Origin: an uncultured Fidelibacterota bacterium
GTDB taxonomy: Bacteria > Fidelibacterota > Marinisomatia > SCGC-AAA003-L08 > D37C17
DNA: 5,662 nucleotides
Assembly (NCBI GenBank): GCA_913049525.1
Contig: CAJWYZ010000096.1
Span: 1 to 5,662 of the forward strand
Reading direction: 5' to 3'
Of this stretch, positions 1 to 5,647 are shown one piece after another; within the stretch, counting starts at the first letter, position 1; each line of letters begins with the position of its first letter. A program made the translations under genes and the position numbers. Below the pieces are notes generated by a model. That model made no database searches. It was not told the origin of the DNA and saw only the letters and a list, made by a program, of their open reading frames with translations.

Positions 1-2
1 AT

Positions 3-806
3 TTTTTCCCGGCTTACTTAGTTAGTTTCATAGCTATTATTTTTACTACTTTACCCATCATATGGATTTTTTTTATTTCAATTAAGTCAAAAAAAGATAG
101 TTTTACAAGGCCTCCAAAATTTTCATTTGAACCTATAATTGATAATTATGTAAAAACTATAAATAATGAATTTTTTAGAGAAACGTTTTTTAATTCTTTG
201 TTAATTACAGCTTTTGGAATTACATTATCAATAGTAATCGCAATTTTTGCCGCATATGCACTAAAAAGGTATCAAATTCGGTTTAAAAAGACTTTTATGC
301 AGTGGTTGTTATTAGCATACATGTTACCTGAATTTTTATTTGTGCTCCCAATGTATTCAATTTACCAGACTATGGGATTGTATGACACTCATTTTGGTCT
401 TGCATTGATGTATCAAGTCCATGCTCTACCTTTTTCGATTTGGATGCTAAGAAGTTTCCTTGAAGAAATACCAAAAGAAATAGATGATGCAGCACTCATT
501 GATGGGTGTTCACCATTTCAGATGATATACAAAATTTATATCCCACTTATTCTTCCTGGTATAGTTGCCACAGCAATACTGAATGGGATATGGATGTGGA
601 ATGAACTAGCCATTGCTATCGGGTTAACATTTATGGAAGCTCATCCGATTACGCTAGGAGTTGCACAATATAGAGGATACGCATCTAAAGACTGGGGCGG
701 AATGACTGCCAGCTCAATATTAGCATTAATTCCAATGATATTTTTTGTGATAGTTGCACAAAAACATATCGTCAAAGGTCTAACATTAGGGTCTTTAAAA
801 GGTTAG
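3..806 (+). CDS. Sugar ABC transporter permease, MalG type (5' end outside window)
   Basis: This is the inner-membrane channel subunit of a binding-protein-dependent carbohydrate importer, normally paired with a MalF-type permease, a periplasmic or lipoprotein solute-binding protein and an ATPase; those genes would lie to the left. The frame is open from the window edge. A TTG at 198 could look like a start, but the codons before it already encode the first membrane segment and the N-terminal periplasmic region (PPKFSFEP, then DNYVK), so the gene begins upstream. Of 267 visible residues, membrane segments lie near 4-27, 65-86, 102-122, 129-153, 184-210 and 237-257. The cytoplasmic EAA loop that contacts the ATPase is at about 159-185 (EIDDAALIDG, then IPLILPG). 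The C-terminus, GLTLGSLKG, is typical. Family length is about 270-290, so only some 10-20 residues are missing. The sugar carried cannot be read from the permease. Confidence 0.95.
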   Translation, partial: FFPAYLVSFIAIIFTTLPIIWIFFISIKSKKDSFTRPPKFSFEPIIDNYVKTINNEFFRETFFNSLLITAFGITLSIVIAIFAAYALKRYQIRFKKTFMQWLLLAYMLPEFLFVLPMYSIYQTMGLYDTHFGLALMYQVHALPFSIWMLRSFLEEIPKEIDDAALIDGCSPFQMIYKIYIPLILPGIVATAILNGIWMWNELAIAIGLTFMEAHPITLGVAQYRGYASKDWGGMTASSILALIPMIFFVIVAQKHIVKGLTLGSLKG

Positions 807-810
807 TTTA

Positions 811-831
811 GAATCTAATTTTAATAGATTC
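811..831. repeat. Short inverted repeat just after the permease stop
   Basis: GAATCTA (811-817) and TAGATTC (825-831) are perfect inverted copies around a 7-base spacer, starting 5 bases after the permease stop codon. The stem is AT-rich and no T tract follows, so it is at best a weak terminator. It may instead act as an mRNA end-stabilising hairpin or a binding site. Confidence 0.35.
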
Positions 832-834
832 AAT

Positions 835-993
835 AAAGGTGGAAATACGTTAATGGAACCTATGGGTGCCATCATCTGTGTATTACTTTTTTTTGAATAG
901 GCATTTTCCACAATCTAAAAAATGGCAAAAATGTTTATGATTTATTTAATTCAGAAACTAATTGATCCGGCAACTGATAAAAACAATGAGTGA
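835..993 (+). pseudogene. Short reading-frame remnants in the permease-acetyltransferase gap
   Basis: An orphan Shine-Dalgarno-like AAAGGTGG (835-842) precedes an ATG at 853. The frame encodes only 15 residues (MEPMGAIICVLLFFE) before TAG at 898-900. In the same frame, TAA follows at 916-918. An ATG at 922 then opens 23 codons (beginning MAKMFMIYLIQ, ending DPATDKNNE) up to TGA at 991-993. The frame then stays open straight into the acetyltransferase start at 1021. Neither piece has a recognisable domain. The good ribosome binding site followed by immediate stops suggests the remains of a gene that once started here. Two real micropeptides, or chance open frames in AT-rich DNA, are the alternatives. 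Function is unknown and no protein family can be assigned. Confidence 0.25.
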
Positions 994-1006
994 ATTCCAC
1001 AATCTA
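906..1006 (+). repeat. Spaced direct repeat TTCCACAATCTA
   Basis: The 12-mer TTCCACAATCTA occurs at 906-917 and again at 995-1006, 89 bases apart start to start, both upstream of the acetyltransferase. Exact 12-base repeats in so short a gap are uncommon but possible by chance in AT-rich DNA. They could be binding sites for a regulator or a scar of local duplication. Confidence 0.35.
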
Positions 1007-1020
1007 CTTCAGAATTTGCG

Positions 1021-1641
1021 ATGAATCAAAATGAATACCTTATTCGCCAGGCCAATATCAGTGACATCGATGATCTTTATGAAATCTGTATCTGTACAGG
1101 GAACAATGGTGAGGATGCCCGTCATTTATATAATATCCATGAGGCATTGGGGATATACTATGTAGGCCCATACGTCGTTTTTGAACAAGAACTAGCATTT
1201 GTTCTGGAAGACAAACTTGGAGTCTGTGGTTATGTTCTTGGAACAAAAAACACAAAACTTTTTTTCGAAACAGTGACAGAAAAATGGCTACCCAAATACC
1301 AAAATCACTTCCCTATGCCGGAAGGTGATGCAGAAAATTGGAATCTAGATCAAAAAATTATAGCATTAATACATCATCCTAATATTTCACTTCCTGAAAG
1401 CCTAAATGATTTTCCAGCACACTTGCACATTGATCTGCTTCCTCGTGCCAGAAAAAAAGGTAACGGGAGGCGAATGATTGAGACCCTGCATAAAAAATTG
1501 AAGGAATTTGGTATCAAAGGAGTTTTTCTTGAAGTTGGAATCAACAATATCAATGCACAATCCTTTTACGAAAGAATTGGATATAAAAAACTTGAAATTA
1601 CCCCGTCACAAGACGGTTTGTTAATGATCCATCAACTTTAA
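1021..1641 (+). CDS. GNAT acetyltransferase related to the HAT-like domain of O-GlcNAcases
   Basis: A 206-residue single-domain protein predicted to transfer acetyl from acetyl-CoA to an amine, in the cytoplasm. The acetyl-CoA pyrophosphate-binding motif A is at about 135-156, with R144-K-K-G147-N-G149-R matching the R/Q-x-x-G-x-G/A signature. The motif B region NAQSFYERIGY is at 178-188, where Y183 is in the usual place of the general acid. Before these, YEICICTGNNGEDA (20-33) and FVLEDKLGVCGYVLGT (60-75), with FPAHLHIDL (131-139), resemble in order and wording the C-terminal HAT-like domain of animal O-GlcNAcase; this comparison is from memory. ATG 1021 is the first start after the in-frame TGA at 991-993, but no convincing ribosome binding site precedes it. 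The gene lies 21 bases before the SIS gene and probably shares its transcript. The acceptor is unknown; an amino sugar or a related amine made by the neighbouring enzymes is an inference. Confidence 0.9.
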   Translation: MNQNEYLIRQANISDIDDLYEICICTGNNGEDARHLYNIHEALGIYYVGPYVVFEQELAFVLEDKLGVCGYVLGTKNTKLFFETVTEKWLPKYQNHFPMPEGDAENWNLDQKIIALIHHPNISLPESLNDFPAHLHIDLLPRARKKGNGRRMIETLHKKLKEFGIKGVFLEVGINNINAQSFYERIGYKKLEITPSQDGLLMIHQL

Positions 1642-1662
1642 TATTTTAGATGAGGATAAGAA

Positions 1663-2340
1663 ATGACTAGATATGACAAGGCTTATTTCAAGAATATTGG
1701 TTCCCTTCTGGAACAGATTATAGAAAATGAGTCTGACTTAATGGAGAAAACAGCCAATCTTTTCTCAGAGGTCATCAAACAAAATGGAAGAATCTTTGTT
1801 AGTGGTAGTGGGCACTCGTCTCTCGTTGCACAGGAGGCTTATTACCGTGCGGGAGGGTTGGTTTCTATTAAACCGATCTGGCTTAAATCACTTCTGATTA
1901 CTGAAAATGCCGAAATGTCTACACATCTAGAAAGAATTTCTGGTATTGCAGAAGCAACTTTGAATGAATACCAACCAAATCAAAAGGACTGTTTAGTGAT
2001 AGTGTCTAATTCCGGCAGAAACGCTTATGGTATTGAATTAGCTCTGGTCGCGAAATCTATGCGCTGTACAACCGTTGCATTGACATCGATTCAACACAGT
2101 TCTAGTGTTGAATCTCGTCATTCAAGTGGCAAACGCTTGTTCGAACTCTGTGATATTGTGATTGATTCTCATGTACCATTAGGGGATGCATCAATGAGCC
2201 ATCAAGACTTTAAAGAACACTTTGGGCCTGTATCAACCATATCTACGGTAGCAATTTTCAATGCCGTAGTATGCAGAACCATTGAAATACTCTTAGAAAA
2301 AAAACATTATCCCAAAGTCTTGGAGAGCGCTAATTTATAG
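1663..2340 (+). CDS. SIS-domain sugar isomerase-like protein, UPF0309 type
   Basis: A 225-residue cytoplasmic protein with one SIS (sugar isomerase) fold, which binds phosphosugars. Family hallmarks are visible in order: a phosphosugar-binding GSGHS loop (48-52) after a beta strand, YYRAGGL (60-66), VIVSNSGRNA (112-121, the second SIS phosphate-binding loop), SRHSSGKRL (151-159), PLGDA (172-176), FGPVST (187-192) and a C-terminal ESANL. These match uncharacterised UPF0309 proteins, which often sit beside sugar importers and amino-sugar genes. The 225 residues are slightly short for the family (about 240-250), without a missing core motif. ATG 1663 is preceded by GAGGA (1652-1656) at a good distance. 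The gap after the acetyltransferase is 21 bases, so the two genes are almost surely cotranscribed. The exact substrate and reaction are not known for this family; an isomerase or lyase acting on an amino-sugar phosphate is a reasonable guess. Confidence 0.92.
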   Translation: MTRYDKAYFKNIGSLLEQIIENESDLMEKTANLFSEVIKQNGRIFVSGSGHSSLVAQEAYYRAGGLVSIKPIWLKSLLITENAEMSTHLERISGIAEATLNEYQPNQKDCLVIVSNSGRNAYGIELALVAKSMRCTTVALTSIQHSSSVESRHSSGKRLFELCDIVIDSHVPLGDASMSHQDFKEHFGPVSTISTVAIFNAVVCRTIEILLEKKHYPKVLESANL

Positions 2341-2385
2341 AAATTTTAAACCGCAGATGATATTAAATTTTTTGATTGATATTAA

Positions 2386-2438
2386 TTAGAACCCCTTAAA
2401 ATCAAAGTATAATATAGTTCCGTAAACATGGAGTTTCC
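2386..2438 (+). promoter_or_regulatory. Candidate promoter with downstream dyad before the aminotransferase
   Basis: In the 171-base gap between the SIS gene and the aminotransferase, a perfect -10 hexamer TATAAT lies at 2408-2413. The best -35 at a usable distance is poor (TTAGAA, 2386-2391, spacer 16). Transcription would start near 2420, giving a leader of about 90 bases. Just past that point is an imperfect dyad GTAAAC-ATGGA-GTTTCC (2422-2438), positioned where a repressor could act. The dyad and the weak -35 would suit a regulated promoter, but TATAAT is common by chance in such AT-rich DNA. Confidence 0.35.
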
Positions 2439-2511
2439 AGTAACTATCGTTTGATGTTTTAAGACAAAAAACATTCTCACAGATTTAATACAACATGAGA
2501 AAATTCAAAAT

Positions 2512-3819
2512 ATGAATATAAAAACATTAAGTGAAATTCAAGAAGAGGCCGCAAATTACATCACTGGTGGGATGTCATCTAGTTTTAGAGCAAATTTCTT
2601 CACAGGACTTCCTATGTACGCTACAAAAGCTAAGGGACCTAGATTTACTGATTGTACTGGGAAAGAGTTCATCGACTTTTTCATGTGCCATGGAGCAGTT
2701 ATCTTGGGGCACGACAGATATGAAGTCCAGTCTGCTCTTCATAAGGCCATTGACAAAGGATATTATGCTGGTTTTGATGACTGGCCGACAGTAAAGCTTG
2801 CCAAAAGAATCTGCGAATCCATCCCTGCGGCAGAAAGGATCCGTTTTGTTAATTCCGGGACTGAAGGGACTTTACTGGCTCTAAGGCTTGCCCGCGGCTA
2901 TACAAATCGGAATATGATTATCAGGATGGACGGTCATTATCATGGTTGTCAAGACTACCTGTTTGCTAATAACCTAGCTTCAAAAATCGATGCTAGCAAC
3001 AATGGTTCGCGGCGATCCAAAACCATCGGACGAACCGCTGGTGTGCCAGAAGCTGTTGACTCTCTGGTTGCTACAGTTCCATGGAACAATTTTGAAATTC
3101 TAGAAAAAGTTTTACATGAGGAAGAAGGGAAAATAGCAGGTATAATAATGAATGTCATCGACTACAACAATGGAGTTTTCCTTACAACACCTGAATACCT
3201 TCATTTTGCTCAGCAACAAGCCAAAAAGTACGGAATTGTACTCATTTTTGATGAAGTACTTTCTGGTTTTAAGACAGGTGTTTCTTGCGGCCAGGGATTT
3301 TACGGTGTAACACCGGATCTGTGCGTAATCGGAAAGGCACTAAGCAATAACGTGCCACTGGGAGTTGTAGCAGGAAAGAAAAAGATCATGGATCGTATAA
3401 TGGATCCGATTGATCCCGTTGTATCTGGTGGCACTTTTTCAGGAAATCAATTAGGTATTGCAGCAGGCAACGCCAGTCTGGATATCCTGATGCAAGAAGA
3501 TTTTTATAAAAAGTTTCTTGCAAGAACTAATAAATTTTATGCAAGTTTGAAAACTATCTTTGATGAACGTGGTTTGCCTGCATTTGTCCAGCATCTCGGC
3601 GCGGGTTTTCATATTTTTCTGGGTACTTCCGAACCAATAAATAACTATAAAGACTTGAATAGAGTTGATCGAGAATTAACCAGACAGTTTTTTACTATTT
3701 GTATTGAAAATGGTCTCTATTTTCATACTGATTTCACCATATCAGCTGCACATGATGATTCAACCTTGAATGAGGCATTGGAAAAGCTCGATCGGGCAAT
3801 CATAAAAGTCAAAAATTGA
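2512..3819 (+). CDS. PLP-dependent class III aminotransferase, glutamate-1-semialdehyde aminotransferase-like
   Basis: A 435-residue cytoplasmic fold-type I PLP enzyme expected to move an amino group between an amine and a keto or aldehyde compound. The hallmarks are all present: FVNSGTEGTLLALRLAR (112-128, phosphate binding), MDGHYHG (139-145, ring stacking), IFDEVLSGF (245-253, with D247 contacting the pyridine nitrogen), VIGKALSNNVPLG (272-284, with K275 as the Schiff-base lysine) and GGTFSGN (306-312). Length matches the family. The sequence is closer to the many GSA-aminotransferase-like catabolic or secondary-pathway enzymes than to HemL. There is no heme gene nearby, so tetrapyrrole synthesis is unlikely. 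ATG 2512 opens at a typical N-terminus, but only a weak GAGA (2497-2500) precedes it. The candidate promoter at 2386-2413 would serve it. G+C is higher than in the genes on the outer sides. With the dehydrogenase 53 bases downstream it could form an alcohol-to-keto-to-amine pair, or the reverse; the substrate is unknown. Confidence 0.93.
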   Translation: MNIKTLSEIQEEAANYITGGMSSSFRANFFTGLPMYATKAKGPRFTDCTGKEFIDFFMCHGAVILGHDRYEVQSALHKAIDKGYYAGFDDWPTVKLAKRICESIPAAERIRFVNSGTEGTLLALRLARGYTNRNMIIRMDGHYHGCQDYLFANNLASKIDASNNGSRRSKTIGRTAGVPEAVDSLVATVPWNNFEILEKVLHEEEGKIAGIIMNVIDYNNGVFLTTPEYLHFAQQQAKKYGIVLIFDEVLSGFKTGVSCGQGFYGVTPDLCVIGKALSNNVPLGVVAGKKKIMDRIMDPIDPVVSGGTFSGNQLGIAAGNASLDILMQEDFYKKFLARTNKFYASLKTIFDERGLPAFVQHLGAGFHIFLGTSEPINNYKDLNRVDRELTRQFFTICIENGLYFHTDFTISAAHDDSTLNEALEKLDRAIIKVKN

Positions 3820-3872
3820 AGGACTTCTTTTGAAGATACATATAATAGTTTTAAATCATAGAAGGATATTGA

Positions 3873-4883
3873 ATGATGGAATTTAATACGGTCATTGGAC
3901 GGAATTTATTAGGAGAAATAAATCATGTAGCTCACGAACCTTTTGTAGTTATAACTATGGAAGATTTGTGGCCCATTTATAAAAATAATTTTGATCCGTC
4001 AACTAAGGTTATCTTCGTAGAAAGTACAGAGAAAAAATGGCTGGATAATTTAATAAATAAATTAGGAAATTATTGTTCAATCATTGGTCTTGGTGGGGGT
4101 CAGGCAATTGACTCTGCCAAATATTTTTCCTGGAAAATGAATAAGCCTTTTTTTCAATTCCCAACATCATTAAGTGTAGATGCTGTCTTTGGACACAGAT
4201 CGGCTGTAAGGATTGAAAATGTTGTCAGGTATGTTGGATGGTCTGTACCTGAATGCGTGTTTATTGATTTAGATATCATCAAATCTGCACCGATTAAAAT
4301 AAATACTGCAGGTATTGGAGACATATTATGTTTTATTACGGGTGTAATGGATTGGCAATATGCGAGAGACAGTGGCCAACTTGAGAAACAATGGGAATAT
4401 GACGAAGAATTAGCAAATACCTCACTTATCAAAGCTCAAGCTGTAATAGATGAGTATCAGGAAATAAAAGAAATGACTGACAAAGGAATAAAAATCATGA
4501 TAGATGCACTGAAATGGGGGGGGAGTTCATACTGTAATAGTGGATGGAACCCCAGACACATTGAAGGTGTTGAACATTTAATATTTTATTCATTAGAATA
4601 TCACACAAAAAAAACATTCTTACATGGGCAAGCAGTATGTCTGGGTATTGTCATAGGTTGTATGATGCACAAAAAAAGAAGTGAAGAATTAAAAAATATT
4701 ATAAACAAAATTGGTGTTGATATAAATCCCAAATCTATGAATATTGGATGGGATGAAGTGAAACATAGTTTAGTTAATTTAAAGGATTTTGTTGAAAAAT
4801 CTAATTTTATGCGAGGAATAAGTAATGAATATATTTTTGATGAAAATTTTTTTAAGGAAATGATCCGTCAAGTAGAAGATTAA
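3873..4883 (+). CDS. Iron-containing alcohol dehydrogenase / glycerol-1-phosphate dehydrogenase-like protein
   Basis: A 336-residue cytoplasmic NAD(P)- and metal-dependent dehydrogenase of the superfamily that also contains 3-dehydroquinate synthase and glycerol-1-phosphate dehydrogenase. The N-terminal half binds the nucleotide, with GLGGGQAIDSAKY (72-84) as the glycine-rich motif. PTSLSVDAVFG follows at 97-107. The metal ligands are visible in the C-terminal half: D150 in TAGIGDILC, H235 in IEGVEHLIF and H251 in FLHGQ. The last motif is usually HGE in the relatives I recall; here Q253 replaces the acid. Two adjacent ATGs (3873 and 3876) both lie at a workable distance from AGAAGGA (3860-3866); the first is used here. 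It follows the aminotransferase by 53 bases. The gene is poorer in G+C than its neighbour and contains a run of eight G at 4516-4523. Substrate unknown; a polyol, polyol phosphate or cyclitol is likely. A cyclase reaction like that of dehydroquinate synthase cannot be excluded. Confidence 0.9.
   Translation: MMEFNTVIGRNLLGEINHVAHEPFVVITMEDLWPIYKNNFDPSTKVIFVESTEKKWLDNLINKLGNYCSIIGLGGGQAIDSAKYFSWKMNKPFFQFPTSLSVDAVFGHRSAVRIENVVRYVGWSVPECVFIDLDIIKSAPIKINTAGIGDILCFITGVMDWQYARDSGQLEKQWEYDEELANTSLIKAQAVIDEYQEIKEMTDKGIKIMIDALKWGGSSYCNSGWNPRHIEGVEHLIFYSLEYHTKKTFLHGQAVCLGIVIGCMMHKKRSEELKNIINKIGVDINPKSMNIGWDEVKHSLVNLKDFVEKSNFMRGISNEYIFDENFFKEMIRQVED
4516..4523 (+). repeat. Run of eight G inside the dehydrogenase gene
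   Basis: Eight consecutive G bases encode the end of W215 and G216-G217. The reading frame is intact with eight. Such a tract stands out in an AT-rich gene and is a typical place for replication slippage or sequencing error; gain or loss of one base would cut off the two histidine metal ligands downstream. Confidence 0.9.
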
Positions 4884-4892
4884 TAAAAATAG

Positions 4893-4908
4893 TTAATTCT
4901 GGAATTAA
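4893..4908. repeat. Small AT-rich palindrome after the dehydrogenase stop
   Basis: TTAATTC and GAATTAA are perfect inverted copies separated by TG, starting 10 bases after the dehydrogenase stop. As RNA it would fold as six A-U pairs around a CUGG loop, which is weak, and no T tract follows. It is a possible 3' end structure for the transcript, not a clear terminator. Confidence 0.3.
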
Positions 4909-5326
4909 AACACATTTGATTATTTCATTATCAGCACATTTATCTTATAGATTAGTTTTAATTTTACTTTAACTTTTTTATATTCTTTAATAATAAGAAA
5001 AATATTTCCCCTATTTTATTTACTTGGTTGCTCGTATCATATGTTGTTATAGATTCAATCTTGAGGTGGGATATGTTTTCTGTATGAGCATAAGTATATC
5101 TTGATCTTTAAACATTTAATTTATTTGTTTGCAACGCAGACTTAACCATCTTTTTTGATTTTCAGTATTTTGATTCCAATATTTCTTATAATTCCTCTAA
5201 TTCTCTGTTAGGGTTAAAAATTGATCCAACAAATAAATGCTAGTATCTGAATGTGAGGATATTTAGAGGAATATTCTGAATCCCTTTTTTATATAATCGT
5301 ACTAATTTTCATCCTACCTAAGTCTC

Positions 5327-5384
5327 AAAGATCTGATTTTAGATATGACTAGGCTTCAACAAGTTGGTCTAAAATCTAATCTTT
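5327..5384. repeat. Imperfect 17-base inverted repeat with 24-base spacer
   Basis: The left arm AAAGATCTGATTTTAGA (5327-5343) and the right arm TCTAAAATCTAATCTTT (5368-5384) pair at 15 of 17 positions. The spacer itself contains CAAC-AA-GTTG (5357-5366). Neither strand has a T tract after the stem, so it is not a standard intrinsic terminator. It ends 22 bases beyond the stop of the doubtful minus-strand frame and more than 440 bases past the dehydrogenase. It could be a protein-binding dyad, a structured RNA element, or a small non-autonomous element remnant. Confidence 0.6.
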
Positions 5385-5406
5385 ATGAACCACACAGCAA
5401 TAATAT

Positions 5407-5595
5407 CTAAAATAATAAAATTACGAAATATTCAAATCTTGCAAATTGTGACTTGGAGTGATTTAATTTTTGTTCGCAAAACGTTTTTTGTTGTAAATGT
5501 TGAAATCTCACCATAAACATTTGCTTTAGTAAATATTCATAGACTCTAGCTTTGTCATTATTGCTGAATTTATGCGAAAGTCTAATTTTTTCCAT
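5407..5595 (-). CDS. Doubtful hypothetical protein, 62 codons
   Basis: An open frame on the minus strand runs from ATG at 5595-5593 to TAG at 5409-5407. The product would be basic and rich in K, F and Q, beginning MEKIRLSHKFSNNDK and ending with a short hydrophobic tail (FVILLF). No domain, signal peptide or motif is recognised, and there is no ribosome binding site in the bases before the ATG (an A/T-only stretch). Opposite orientation to the rest of the window and location in a decayed region argue for a chance frame or a gene fragment. It is kept as a low-confidence entry because 62 codons without a stop is slightly long for such AT-rich DNA. Confidence 0.2.
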   Translation of the reverse strand: MEKIRLSHKFSNNDKARVYEYLLKQMFMVRFQHLQQKTFCEQKLNHSKSQFARFEYFVILLF

Positions 5596-5647
5596 CTATA
5601 AATTAAAAAACTGAACTGCTATTTTCGGCAGGATCTGATTGGAGTAA

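Noticed and set aside
198..806. Permease starting at TTG 198
   Set aside because: The upstream codons from position 3 are open and encode the expected first membrane segment and N-terminal loop of MalG-type permeases, so the gene begins left of the window.
962..975. TTGATCCGGCAACT resembles TTGATCCGTCAACT at 3991-4004 in the dehydrogenase
   Set aside because: 13 of 14 bases match, but the flanks do not continue the similarity in a convincing way, so a duplicated dehydrogenase fragment is not supported.
1058..1255. 65-codon minus-strand frame
   Set aside because: It lies wholly inside the acetyltransferase, which has clear family motifs; the antisense product is a low-plausibility His/Cys-rich string with no recognised domain.
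2531..2794. 87-codon + frame inside the aminotransferase
   Set aside because: Shadow frame of the aminotransferase; its product shows no domain.
2955..3158. 67-codon minus-strand frame
   Set aside because: Antisense shadow of the aminotransferase coding sequence.
3818..3846. Hairpin GAAG/CTTC/GAAG and TATAAT between aminotransferase and dehydrogenase
   Set aside because: The stem is only four pairs, and no acceptable -35 lies 16-18 bases before TATAAT (3841-3846). The 53-base gap is better read as ordinary spacing within an operon.
4154..4432. 92-codon minus-strand frame
   Set aside because: Antisense shadow of the dehydrogenase; the + strand carries the conserved metal and nucleotide motifs.
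5116..5196. 26-codon minus-strand stretch rich in W, Y, K and R as a transposase fragment
   Set aside because: There is no start codon and no recognisable transposase motif, and no terminal repeats were seen around it.
5478..5487. AAAACGTTTT palindrome as a LacI-family or catabolite operator
   Set aside because: It lacks the flanking consensus bases of a cre site, is not in front of a credible gene, and a close match (AAACGTTTTTT) occurs inside the permease gene.
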